NCBI GenBank assembly: GCA_030704615.1
Contig: CM060734.1
Span: forward strand, 59,910,042-59,974,041
DNA length: 64,000 nt
Origin: Takakia lepidozioides
Taxonomy: Eukaryota; Streptophyta; Takakiopsida; Takakiales; Takakiaceae
Reading direction: 5' to 3'
Positions within the stretch are counted from its first letter, which is position 1; each line of letters opens with the position of its first letter. The position numbers and the translations under genes are program-made. Below the pieces are notes generated by a model. It saw only the letters and a list, made by a program, of their open reading frames with translations, did no database searches and was not told the DNA's origin. Positions 22,300-33,847 of this stretch are shown here, in pieces.

Positions 22300-24420
22300 A
22301 AATGGACATACCAGTAGAACACTGCGTTGGACTGGTATACCGATAAGAAACTGGTATCAATTTTGGTATGTATACTAGTATGAAGTACCAGACCAGTGTT
22401 GGACTGGTATCATATTTTGAACACACCAGGCTGGTACTGGTATATAGGCCTCCGGCCAATTGTGATACCAGGGAGATATTGGTATTTGGATACCATGGTG
22501 GTATCAATAATACCTGATTGGTGTGGTGTTTTACGGGTATCAATAGCAAGAGTTTTTAGAAATCGATACCAGGGTTTATCAATACTAGTCTGGTATCAAA
22601 AAAAAATTCATGATATGTTAACCCCTAAAGGACGAGAGGTGTTTTTGGGTTTTTGGACAATTCCGGGACCCACCCTCACACGTCAGCGGATACCTGCCCA
22701 ATAACGTACAAACTGCTTCCTACCTACCAGATGCACAAGCCCCCCAAATTTTGGGAGATTCCACCTTGTAGTTTGGGAGATTATAACATTTGAAGATGGT
22801 GCATTTTTTGGGAAATGGAAAAAACAAAGCAAAAGTTCATGTTTGACCAAGCAAATTATCCATGATCCCAAATTTTCCTGGGAGAAAAAGTACTATATTC
22901 TTGTGAAGTGCACAATCCCAAACCCTCACACCAAATTTCACCCCACCTGCCAAAATGAAGTGGGGGGTGCTTTGTATGTGACTGGAATGGGGGTCCAAAA
23001 AGAGAATTTGCAAAGGAAATGGTATAGGCCCCATTGGGACCCCAAATTCTCTTTCAATTGGGAATTCCAACGGTCAGTCCCTCATAGGCCAAGAACTACA
23101 CAAGCCTGCCCAAGAATTTCCCCAAAATTCCATAAATTTCATTTGGGATGTGGGATTTTGTGAAATTTCCGACCTCCTCCAGGTCAGGCAATCGGTGGCC
23201 AGAATTTCGCTTGAATCCAGCGACTTTTTCCGGGCCACGTCGAGGTTTCCCATTTGCGAGGGCCAGCTCATTGGAGCCGTCCCTGCCTTCCTCGGTGTTT
23301 TGGGGAGGGCCTCACAAGCAGCCGACTCCAACCCCTACATGGCCCCCCGCCCCAAAAACCCACCCGCGTGGCCACTGCCACTTCCCATGTTGACAGTCAA
23401 CCGCCGTGGGGCCCTGCTCCACCCAAAATCCTGCAATTTCCAAACTTCAAATTTTTTTTGTGAGGGCTAAGTTTTTCTCTGTTGGGGCGCCATAAAGACT
23501 TGCGTGGAGCTCGTTACGCGCTACATTTTTCAATCAAGCCACTCATTCATCGGACTTCATCCGTGCATGCTACGGATGGATGAAAAATCAGGCTGACCCT
23601 ATTCGGGTCGGCTCGTCGTTTAGGGGTTAAATATTGAAAGGCCCACTTCTCGTATAAATGTGTACAAGCATGCTTCTCAAAGTATTCCTCAAGTTCCTCC
23701 AAGTATTGATACCTAGGTTTTCCTCACAAATATGGATATGGTACTGATATCTGGTATCTACCAGATTGGTAGGGTATCGTCCACAATTAGGAAGGAGATA
23801 CCAGGCCAATACAGGTATATGCTAGGTAGTGGCCTGAGGTGATACCAAGACTGGTCTGGTACTTCATACCAGTATACATACCAGTATTGATACCAGTTTC
23901 CGGTATACCAATCCAACACTGTACCAGACCAAGTCTGGTATCACTCAGGCCACTACCTAGCATGTACCCGTATTGGCTTGGTATGTGCTTCCTAATACTG
24001 TGGACGGTACTCTACCAGTCTGGTAGGTGGTTGAAAATCTGGTACCTGATACCAGATCCATTTTTTGTGAGGAAAACCTGGTATCAATACTTTGAGGAAC
24101 TTGAGGAATAAAATCAATGAGAAGCATGCTTGTACACATTTATATGAGAAGTGGGTCTTTCAATATTTAACATATCATGAGTTTTTTTTTTATACCAGAC
24201 CAGTATAGATAATACCCTGGTATCGATTTCTAAAAACTCTTGCTATTGATACCAGTAAAACACCACACCAATCGGGTATTATTGATACCACCATGGTATC
24301 CAAATCTCAGATTTTTGCCAATACCAGTACCTCCCTGGTATCACAATTGGCCGGAGGCCTATATACCAGTGTTGGACCGATATATAGGTCCAACCCGGGT
24401 ATCAATACTGATATCAATCC
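22300..24420. repeat. Inverted pair of the GGTATC-rich repeat (copies B and C)
   Basis: Copy B (minus orientation) runs 22300-22621 and 23627-about 23870, interrupted by a 1,005-bp insertion. Copy C (plus) runs about 23870-24420. They meet head to head near 23870 around repeated GGTAT(A/C)CA(A/G)T motifs. Landmarks GGCCGGAGGCCTATATACC, CCATGGTATCC, TTTCAATATTTAACATATC and AAGCATGCTTGTAC are shared with copy A at 5805-6350. A partial fragment is at 26195-26262. The many CTGGTATC/GATACCAG units could form hairpins. No protein is encoded. Confidence 0.8.
22622..23626. mobile_element. TTAA-inserting non-autonomous DNA transposon (piggyBac-like ends)
   Basis: Termini are CCCCTAAAGGACGAG (22622-22636) and the reverse complement of CCCCTAAACGACGAG (23612-23626), 14 of 15 matching. 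TTAA stands on both sides (22618-22621 and 23627-23630). Copies A and C of the surrounding repeat read straight through the same point with a single TTAA (6108-6111, 24167-24170), giving a natural empty site. TTAA duplication with C-rich ends starting CCC is typical of the piggyBac superfamily. The interior has no transposase; it contains palindromic CCCAAATTTTGGG-type sequence and may hold captured DNA. Confidence 0.85.
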
Positions 24421-24776
24421 GGATAGGTAATACCATACCCGACTTTGGTAGGTAGGGTGGTCAATACCTGGACAATACCATACTAGGGGCAAATACATAC
24501 CTTGCTCCATACTATGGTATATATTAGTGTTGGACCGGTATCACCAACATTTCATTCTAGCCAGGGTTTGGTATTGTCGGTGAAGAGGCCTCCGTCATAC
24601 CCGGCAGGTAATGGTATCAAAGTAGGTATTAAACTTTTTATGTACCAGTATGGTATGTACATTGTTTTTGTTTGGCATGGTATGGTATGGTATCAATATT
24701 GCAAATTTCAAATCTTATATTGGGAGTATATCAATACTGGTACCAATACAAGTTTTGTTTTTGTTTTTTTTAAAGC
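24421..24776. repeat. GGTAT-rich low-complexity sequence
   Basis: The stretch is dominated by GGTAT, ATACC and TGGTATGGTATGGTATC tandem motifs (24678-24696). It appears related to the GGTATC repeat next to it. No gene. Confidence 0.5.
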
Positions 24777-24915
24777 TGAATGCTGCACTTCAGCCGCTGA
24801 GGTGCGGTATTCAGTTTTAAAATAAATAAAAATAAAAATAAAAATATGTCCAAATTATACCGCTGAAGTGGCTGAGGTGCGCACTCCAGCCGCGGAGTGC
24901 CGCAATTCATGATAA
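24777..24915. mobile_element. Small foldback/MITE-like element
   Basis: The left part is a hairpin (CTGAATGCTGCACTTCAGC against GCTGAGGTGCGGTATTCAG). The right part (CTGAAGTGGCTGAGGTGCGC... CCGCGGAGTGCCGCAATTCA) forms a second hairpin and is roughly the inverted repeat of the left. The centre is an AAAAT-rich spacer (24820-24846). The symmetry suggests a foldback element of about 140 bp. No target duplication was established. Confidence 0.5.
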
Positions 24916-26261
24916 CAAGGAGCCCGATCTCACCTGAGGTAATTTGAGGTAACCCTATAAGAGCTGCATTACAAGCTGATAAATGAGACGATGCTCCGAG
25001 CCTAAGCAGATTTGAATGGCGAAATCAGAGCACTCTACTCTTCTTCTCCAAACAAGCCAGCCTGCCCCAGCTCATCTTCACACTCCTCTAGCAGCTCAGC
25101 TTCTGCAGAATAATATTCTGAAATTGATTGCTTAGCCAGTTGGCACCCCATACTTGCATCATTTGTTGCACCCTTAATCCCTAACACTCCACATATTGAT
25201 ATCTAGGGTGAAAGCGACGGCGGAAGACATAGTACTGGTATCGACAAAGCTGCATTCCTTGCGGTAGGAGCCCATATATTAGCATTTTACTATATTGCCC
25301 CCAATATGTTCTGCCGGGGGTATTGCCAGTTGCTTATACCCACCTAGTCTGGTACCTTGCCGCGATACCCTTGACCGTGCTGATACCCCGCCTCGCCCCC
25401 ATATACCGGTCCAACACTGGTATATACCATACCCGTAATAATATTAATATTTGACGCCTCCTGAAGGAAGCGTAAATTATGGTGTCTCTTCACCCCAAAG
25501 GGTTAATGCCTTCCATTAGGAAGGTGAACACCTTTGTGACACCAAGGGTGGATTGAACCCACAACCACTTCCAAGGTGGTATGTGCCCATTACCCATATG
25601 GTATTGCGATGGACAAGATTGGTATTGATACCAGTATTGCTGCTATGTGAGCTTCCTAAGGCACACGAGTATGTGCGGAGTTAGCGCAAGGGAATTCAAG
25701 GGCATTTATGGCATCTGCTTTATACTCAAGGTGCAATGTGCAAAAATATAGGTATGATATGGTGTATTTTTGCATGTGCAATGTGTATGTTTCCCCAAAT
25801 AATCCTAAATAATGTATTAGGGCTTGCCCCCGTATTTTATAATAAAGTTAACCAGGGCACTAATCCCCCTATTAACCAAAAATAAATAAAATAAAAATAA
25901 AAATGTATGAGCAATGTATTTTTGTATGTGCATTGTGCTGTAATTGTGATCCATTATGAAGGTCAATTTTTTTTCTCAGGTTATTGAATATTTTCTTGAA
26001 TATACTAAATATTTCATATACATAGTGACCCGGCGGGGGAATATTCATATTCCCCCATATGAGATGGAAAAAAAAAAATATTGATAACCTACTCATATAC
26101 ATCCACAATTTTACTCTATTGATACCCCTCCTATACCCTACCCGGTCCCTTACCCCAATACCATGACCACACCAGTTTTGGGAAATGTGGGCCCTTGTGA
26201 TACCAGGACCAGTCTGGTATCATATTTTCGTGACACCAGTCCAACACTGGATTCTACCGAC
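24916..26261. other. Gene-free stretch with a tRNA-Pro-like relic and a repeat fragment
   Basis: On the minus strand at about 25540-25605 an anticodon-arm-like hairpin (ACCAC CTTGGAA GTGGT; loop with U33 and anticodon TGG) is followed by the B-box GGGTTCAATCC, an old tRNA-derived sequence, perhaps a SINE head. An AAAAT-rich run is at 25879-25902. A fragment of the GGTATC repeat ends the stretch at 26195-26261. Confidence 0.5.
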
Positions 26262-26930
26262 CCTCAATCCGTAGGACATTTTAGCCACACTGCTGGTGTC
26301 TGTCCTCGAGTAGTCTTGGATTGGTCTGTGCAAAACCACATGGGTGCAGTTGAGCAGCCATAATTTTCAACAAAGCATCCAGGCTTCCAATTACCTTCTA
26401 AACACCAGGAAAACCTTGGGCAATATATTTCCATGGCCTGCTTAGAAACCATAACCTCGGATAGTGATTGAAAGAAACACTTCCGCATAACAAAACAACT
26501 CCACCACCCAAAAAGCCCCACCTTGCCATTGCGGGTTGTCCCAGTGGTGAAAGATCTATAACGGACTCTTGCCAGCACTGTTCCATGCTCCATGGTTGAC
26601 CTTCATGCTAGAAACTCCAAGAGCATGAACTAACGCATGCACCCTTTTGACAGGTTACTCTCTCGCTGGAAAATTCTGAACTCTTGTGAATCTCTGTAGT
26701 GGACAGAGCGTTTTTTGTCATTGTCATTGTTCCCAATAGCTCCACAAGCAAAGAAAGAGCGGGTGGTGGGCATGTCAGCATACCGGCTCCACATTTGAGT
26801 GGAAAAACTGTACGCATAAACTGACCTGAGAGTTTCCAAGGCGAAAGAACTGACGAGGCAAGGCACTTCTATGCAAAGTTGTGTTTTTGGTGGAATCTCC
26901 GAACCAGAAATGGTAGATCACAGGGGAAGG
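26262..26930 (-). pseudogene. F-box/kelch protein relic, copy 2 (inverted)
   Basis: This is the reverse complement of the relic at 14482-15160. It encodes LRSVYAYSFSTQMWSRYADMP and TTRSFFACGAIGNND, followed by a deletion of about 24 bp relative to copy 1 that removes the GGHD part of the blade. The rest (FFQSLSEVMVSKQAMEIYCP in a shifted frame) matches copy 1 closely. The left boundary (GGATTCTACC) joins a GGTATC-repeat fragment. Confidence 0.65.
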
Positions 26931-27493
26931 GGGATTTTGTGTTTTGTGCTTCAGTTCAAAATGGCATCATTGCCAGCTTTCTCACGTATTTGATTGGTTA
27001 CTTAGAGGGGAAATTATGTCTTGCTTGCAGACTAATTTCTTTTTGCATCAATGCAGGTGTTGGATGTTGTTCACATTAGGAGGTTGAAGTTCTAACTGCA
27101 AGATGGGCAATGCAGCAGGCATCAGCAAAGGAGAAATGGACAGCGCTGAATTGTATACAAACGGCAGCCACGCATGACTCACAGAGTAAACGTTTCAATC
27201 CCAAGAATCGATGCCAAGGGGAGAGTGCATCTGCCCACCCGATTCTTCTCCTTCAAATGAGTCAATGAGCAGCAACGGCAAAGGACACCTTTGCGTGGTC
27301 TCCCCTCTGTAGGAGGAGCCAACAAAGTGGTACAGGTTTTTTCTCAAAGTTTGATGCCTGCAGTGCTCTACAACCCTGTTAATCCGCGCCGACATGCCTG
27401 TCCTCTTGGAGAGACCTTTCTCTGAAGTCACAAAGACTTTCAGATATGTATCTTAATGTATCTGGAATTGCTGGTAACTAGAACTCATGCAGG
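26931..27493. other. Spacer upstream of the PPR gene
   Basis: No gene is recognised. It probably contained the promoter and leader of the PPR gene that starts at 27494. Confidence 0.4.
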
Positions 27494-30400
27494 ATGGCAG
27501 CATTAAATCAGGCAATTTTTTTTGAGTCAGGCACTTCCACTATGACTGCTTCTGGAAATAGAGCGAGAGAGGGATTCAACAAGAGCTCTTCTGTCAATTG
27601 TGGGGATGTGATGGGACTATGTAAGCCAGGGAAACTGAAAGAGGCGCTGCATATTTTGAACCGACAAGGTATTTTGGCAGACTTCAATGCTTACGGTGGT
27701 CTCTTGCAGGAGTGCAGCAAAATTAAGAATCTGCAAATGGGAAAGCAGGTGCATGCCCACATCATCCGAAGTGGATTACAGCCAAACCTCTTTCTCCTGA
27801 ACACCCTTGTCAACATGTATTCCAAGTGTGGGAGTGTGGTGGATGCACGCCAAGTATTTGACAGAATGCCTGTGCGGGGTGTGTTTTCATACACAATAAT
27901 GATAGCAGGATATGCGAAGCATGGGTGTGGCAGGGAGGCTTTAGAGATCTATCAGCAAATGATACGGGAAGGGGTGACGCCCAACAATGTCACATTCATT
28001 TGCATACTCAAGGCGTGCTCCAGCCTAGGAGCCTTGGAAAAGGGCAAGGAGGTCCATGGTTACCTCATCAAAGCCGGAATTGCCTCAGATATCATTCTCG
28101 AGACTGTCCTTGTTGACCTATATGCCAAATGCGGTAGTGTCAAGGAGGAAAGTGTTTGACAAAATGGCTAAACGAGACACGGTCTCATGGAAGCCATGAT
28201 TGCAGGATATGTGCAGCATAAAACATGTGGGGAGGCTTTCAAGCTGTATGAGCAAATGCAAGGGGAAGGTTTGATGCCCAACAGGGTCACATTCATTTCT
28301 GTTCTTAGTGCATGTGCCAACCTTGGATCCCTGGAAAAGGGCAAGAAGGTCCATACTGACATAGTGAAAGCTGGAATTCCACAAGATATCATTATCGAGA
28401 CTGCCCTTGCTGACATGTATGCCAAATGCGGGAGCATAAAGGATGCACGCCAAGTGTTTAACAATATGACTAAACGAGATGTTGTCTCGTGGAGTACGAT
28501 GATCACTGGGTATGCTCAGCATGGGTTTGGTAGGGAGGCTTTGGAGATGTACAGGCAGATGATACAGGAAGGGTTGACACCTGACAAGGTCACGTACATA
28601 TGCATTCTCAATGCGTGTGCCTGTATAGGAGATCTGAGAAAGGGCAAAGAGGTCCATGCTGACATCATCAAAGCTCTAGTTCCATCATATACAAATTTGG
28701 ACAATACCCTTGTAGACATGTATGCCAAATGCGGGAGTATGAAGGATGCACATGGAGTGTTTGACGATATGGCTCAACGTGATGTGGTCTCATGGAACAC
28801 CATGATAGCAGGATATGCTCAGCATGGATTTGGTAAGGAGGCTTTCAAGATGTATGGACAAATGATACAGGAAGGACTGACACCTGACATGGTTACATTC
28901 ATCTCCATTCTCACTGCCTGTGCCAGCTTAGGAGCACTGGAAAAGGGTAAAGAGATCCATGCAGACATCATCAAAGCTGGAATTGCATCATACGTAAATT
29001 TGGAGAATACCCTTGTCGACATGTATGCAAAATGTGGGAGCATGAAGGATGCGTGCCAAGTATTTGACAATATGGCTGAACGGAATGTGGTCTCATGGAA
29101 TGCCATGATCGCAGGATATACTCAGCATGGGTGTGGTAAGGAGGCTCTTGACACCTATGAGAAAATGCAATCGAAAAGGGTGATGCCTGACAGGATCACG
29201 TTTATTCAATGCGTGTGCAAGTCTATGATCCGTGGAAAAGGGCAAAGAGGCCCATGCTGACATGATCAAAGCTGAAATTGAGCCAGATATCAGTCTGCAG
29301 ACATCCCTTGCTGACATGTATGCCAAAGCTGGGAGCATGAAGGATGCGTGTCGCGTGTTTGACAATATGGCTGAACAACATGTGGTCTCATGGAATGCAA
29401 TGATTGCAGGATATGCTCAGCATGGCTATGGTGGGGAGGCTTTCGAGATGTATGAGCAAATGATAAGGGAAGGAGTGACGCCAAATTTGGTCACTTTCAC
29501 TAGCTCTATCAATGCGTGTGCCATTCTAGGATCCCTGGAAAAGGGCATGGCAGTCCATTCTGAGATCATCAAAGCTGGAATTGCTCCAGATGTCATGCTG
29601 AAGAATACCCTTGTTGACATGTATGCCAAATGTGGAAGTGTGAAGGAAGCACGTCAAGTGTTTGACAAAATGACTAAATGAAATGTTTGTCTCATGGAGC
29701 GCAATGATTGCAGGATATGCGCAGCATGGTTGTGGTCGGGAGGCCCTGCAAATCTTTGAAGAAATGCAACAGAAAGCCTTGAAACCAGACAGTGTCACCT
29801 TTATGGGGCTACTCTCTGCCTGTAGCCATGCTGGCCTTGTGGATGAAGGCTGTCACTTGTTTGATTCTATGAGACGAGATCATGGCATCACTCCTACAGT
29901 GGAGCATTTTGGCTGCATAGTGGACCTTCTTGGCCGTGCAGGGCGATTGGATGAGGTGCAGGACCTCATCAACAAAATGACAATCAAACCAGGTGTTGCG
30001 GTGTGGGGGGCCTTGCTTAGTGCCAGCAGTATCCATGGCGATGTGGATGTAGCAGAACTTGCAGCAAAACGCCTTCTCAAGCTGGACCCACAGGATGCTG
30101 CAACTTATGTGCTGCTATCGAACGTTCAAGGATGTCCATGAAGTGTTTGACATATGCGCAGAATGCGATGATGACAGGATATGCTCAGTATGGCTGTGGG
30201 AGGGAGGCTTTCGAGATGTATAAGACAAATGATACAGGAAGGGGTGAAGCCAAACGAGGTGATGGGAAATTGCAGAGAGGTCTGTACTGACATGAATTCT
30301 GCCAGATATCATTCTGCAGATTACCCTTGTAGATATGTATGCTAAATGTGGAGCAATGTCTGTCAGTGTTCTACAATGTTGCAATGAGATATGGTTTCTT

Positions 30401-30560
30401 GGAGTGTGATGTTGCCCATATATGGCCTCTGTGGGTATGTAAGGAGGCCCTTCAACTGTTTGTGCAAATGCAACACAGATGTTAGTGGTCATCACTAACA
30501 TTTGGCCTGTAGTCATGTGGGCCTACTGGATGAAGGCCATCACTGCTTCCATTTCTTTTG
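27494..30560 (+). pseudogene. PLS-type PPR gene broken by several frameshifts
   Basis: It starts MAALNQAIFFESG at 27494 and reads about 20 PPR motifs in four successive frames: 27494-28159, 28187-29260, 29232-29681 and 29683-30141. Repeats are very alike (VSWN(A/T)MIAGYAQHG(C/F)G+EA; GKEVHADIIKAGI; LVDMYAKCGSMKDA). The last part, VKPGVAVWGALLSAS-like at 29990-30110, is the beginning of an E domain and stops at LLSNVQGCP. Lesions include lost bases at about 28145 and 28190, a deletion near 29205 with a TGA at 29226-29228, and CGA to TGA plus an extra T at 29679-29692. Degenerate repeats continue to 30560, where ACSHVGLLDEGHH is seen. An intact protein would be an organellar RNA-binding factor; as written it is not expressed full length. 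Sequencing error cannot account easily for so many lesions. Confidence 0.85.
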
Positions 30561-31493
30561 AGCATGGAAAAAGCAATGGGGGTCATAGCTCCTGAAGGAC
30601 CCTCCCACAAGTGGGCCCTTATTTAAAGTCTAGTCTAGAGAAGTGCTTACATGTCTGAGTAGGAAGTTAAGCTGTCTGGTGAAAGGTACCGATGTGCCCA
30701 ATTTGTGAGGCATCCATTTCTGATGAGTTAGCGGTTTTTCTCCAGAGGCCTTTTTGTGAGCAATTAAAAACACTACTGCATCTCTTTTTGCCAAAATTGA
30801 GTCTGGTATGAACTTCGTTGTGAGTATGTTTACCAAGTAGCACTGTCTGCTGTCTTACATATTAATTTTAGCCTCCTCATCCAGATGAAGGGCAAGGGTT
30901 GTGGCCGAGTGGAAATTTGATGGTGACCGAATGCAAGTACACAAGGATGGTGATTGCCTGCACTTCTGGTCACGGTACAGTCTTGTTCCTTGGTTTCCTT
31001 TGCAATTCTGCAATACCTCACCTGAACCTGCTAGCATCATTGCAATCAGAAGGCCCATTGCCATTCAATCAATGAATTACTTTCAGCTGTGAGGACCCGA
31101 AAAGCCTGGCCTACCTACATTGAGCCACTTAGTTTCTGGGCTGTTTGACATTTCCTGAAGTGCTTTCTTCTTCTTGTGCTGCTCTGTCCAATAAAGCAAA
31201 CCTCTAGTGGGATACTTCGAAGCAAGGTCTGCACCTGCCCGGTTTGAGCAAGCCCACTTTTGCACACTTGCTACATAGATATGCAGCATCAAGGTTAAGG
31301 TCAGCTGAATTGCTAGGTTTCTGGGTGGGGCAGAAATGGGAAGGAACATGCAGAATACAATGTTGCACTTGGTCCTCTTCTTCAGCAACAAATTAAATCA
31401 AAGCGGTGTGCCATCTCACCTACTTCACCCACTGCCAGAGTTTGTATGTACAATAAGATGTCAAGCATACTTCAACACCTTCCAAATGTCTCC
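30561..31493. other. Spacer without recognised gene
   Basis: Short frames only, with no domain features and no clear repeats. Confidence 0.4.
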
Positions 31494-31775
31494 GGTCACT
31501 ACCAACGTCAGCCCCTGACAGAGGTAGGTTCTGTCCCTTTTGTTCCCGCTCAAACTGGGCGCGGGGTCAATGGCCACAAGGCTACGGCAAACAACGTCTT
31601 ATGAGTACAATCTATTACATTGCTTCAAGGTTAAGTCTTACTACCAACGTCAGCCCCTGACAGAGGTAGGTTCTGTCCCTTTGTGTTCCGCTCAAACTGG
31701 GCATGGGGTCAATGGCCACAAGGCTACGGCAAACAATGTCTTAAGAGTACATTCTATTACATTGCTTAGATTAGC
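31494..31775 (+). mobile_element. Two tandem LINE 3' tails
   Basis: The sequence from CACTACCAACGTCAGCCCC to the end GAGTACAATCTATTACATTG occurs at about 31496-31622 and again, diverged, at 31639-31765. Both are in plus orientation and match the 3' untranslated ends of the LINE copies at 38164 and 55824 (there on the minus strand). No coding part is left. Confidence 0.75.
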
Positions 31776-31899
31776 TTTGGATTGATTCTGAGTTAAAAGG
31801 ACAATGCTTTGCAACGTTATTAGGCCCACCTTGAAGTACACATTTGCCATACGGGAGGGCAATTCCAACCATGCTAAAACTTTGGAGTCCATCTCTTCC

Positions 31900-32410
31900 C
31901 CTTACGGGCACTGACCCCTTTCAGGGCTGGGCAAGCAATCTAATAGAATGTACTCAAAAGACATTGTTTGCAATAGCCTTGTGGCCATAGTCCCCATGCA
32001 CAGTTTGGGTGACAAGAGGGAACATACACTACCTTGGTGAGGGGCTTCCTCCACTATTGGGACTTACCTTGATATAAACAATGTGTTCGGACTTTCCAGA
32101 TTTCCTCTAGAAAACCCTTCACACAAGCATCAATCTGCTGTGTGTGATCTGCCCAGTGCCTTAGACCCCGACGAGGCCAGGGCTTTAGCCTCAGCCTCGA
32201 GATTTTGAAAGTTGGTGAATAGAGGTACAGGACTATGTTCCTGACAGTCACTGATCAGAATACCCCGGACATTGTATCAGAAAATGGGTATTTGGTATTA
32301 GGCATGTGACACCATCCAACCTCGACTCATGATGTCAAGGGCTTAAGGACGGTAGGTCACCTAGCCCACATTAGCTGTACAGCACGCTGATATGCTCTCT
32401 TGAGCACTTA
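31900..32410 (-). mobile_element. Diverged LINE 3' fragment
   Basis: On the minus strand it carries, from 5' to 3', the CTTAAG...GCATATCAGCGTGCTG region, PDTVSENG-like coding, HTQQIDACVKGFLEEIWKVR (about 32110-32165) and a 3' tail ending at about 31900. This is collinear with the intact copies except for an internal deletion. It lies close to, and opposite, the two plus-strand tails. Confidence 0.75.
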
Positions 32411-32553
32411 TTTACGCTCACTTCAGTTGGCGTCGTCTCTCTATTAGATTTGCTTTGACTTACAGACTGAAGAAAGCAGAGACGTGCTCGACAGGGAGTT
32501 ACTAGTATGGGACTGCTGTGAGGAGAGGTTCAAGCCACGCATGTAGGCTGGCA

Positions 32554-32957
32554 GGTATCTTACAAATTTGTAAGGCCCTGCTAGGTGCGGTTTTCACATT
32601 GGGGAAGGCCCCTCGTGTCAGGCCTTCCTGGATTTTCGGGCTTGCGCCCTCGTCTGCAGGGCCCTTAAATCCAGGAAGGCCCTCCACTCAGGGCCTTCCC
32701 CTACACAGTTCATTCCTTGAGCAATGATTGTTCTTGGCTGCTTGTGGAGGGTCCCTCTTTCTTCATTTCTTTTTTCTTTGCTCTTTGAGCTTTCCACAGA
32801 AAAAATATCATTTCATTCCATTTCTTCATATCTCCCTACTACTGGAAACCTCATGGGCAAGGTAATCACTGAAGCTTATTACTCATTTCTTGTAAATCTG
32901 ATGCCTCGGCTCATGTTCTACTACATTCAGCAGGGCCTTACAAATTTGTAAGGTACC
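32554..32957. mobile_element. 404-bp inverted-repeat element
   Basis: The two 29-bp ends (32554-32582 and 32929-32957) are inverted copies with one mismatch. Each contains the palindrome CTTACAAATTTGTAAG followed by GCCCTGCT. Inside, AGGCCTTCCTGGATTT near 32618 and AAATCCAGGAAGGCCCT near 32667 form a second inverted repeat. The interior is non-coding. The size and ends suggest a MITE. No target duplication is evident. Confidence 0.65.
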
Positions 32958-33847
32958 TCCAAAAACAGGAGGCAAGTTCTGCTCGGGAAGGTACCTCCAA
33001 ATACAAAGCAAAAATAAGGTCAGGTTTTTCCGTACAAGAAAGAGGACCAAGAGTGATAGAGAGACAGCATAAGTTCAAACGGTAATTTTGAGTATGCCGC
33101 CGATTTTTTGCAGGTTTGATGTATCCCCAAATGCAAGTGAGTGTTGTACAGAAGAGGAGATTGGAGAAAGTCAATCATGTGCAGTTGCATGCGATTGTCC
33201 AAAGTTCTATCTCTTTTAAGCTGACATTTCTTTTCTGCACTCAGCCTTTGCTTCTTGCCCATTCTGCTCACCATGAAACAGGGTCCTCCCCACAGCTCAA
33301 TCTTCCATCATCTAGCCTTGTTCTTCATCTGACATATCATTCCTTAGTTGCTTGTTCAGTTACTTGGTTGTGAGAAAGAGATGTCATTGTTTGCTAAACT
33401 GTGTGAAGAACTGTCTTTCTTGTGTGGAGTAGATTGTTTAGTGCAGTCCTAAGACCCTCCTACTGCATTACTAACCTTGTATGACATGGAAGATGAATCC
33501 TAAGGGAAGCTTGCTTGCAGACTGCCAGGAAATGCAAGGATAACCTGATCTGCACAGTTTGCCTGTCCACCTATGGGTGCTGTACTTAACCAAGGTGGTG
33601 GCAGAGGTGGTGTTTGATATCTTATATGAAGAACGTGAAGGCAGTGTGCTGCATTTGCCTTTGACAGAATGCCATCTGCTCTTACAACGCATAGTCCACC
33701 CATGCTTCCCACACATTGTTCCTATCCATCCAGGTATTCTACCTCTTGCATGTTCCCATGATCACTGGAAAACGAAAGACAATACCAATATCATACTCAT
33801 ATACAGCCCAAAATATAACTACTCATACCAGATTCATACCCAAGTTG
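32958..33847. other. Spacer without recognised gene
   Basis: A direct repeat GGTACCTCCAAA occurs at 32953 and again near 32990. There are otherwise only short frames without family features. Confidence 0.4.

Noticed and set aside
22300-24420. CRISPR-like array of GGTATC repeats
   Set aside because: Spacing is irregular, motifs are palindromic and degenerate, and the genome is eukaryotic.
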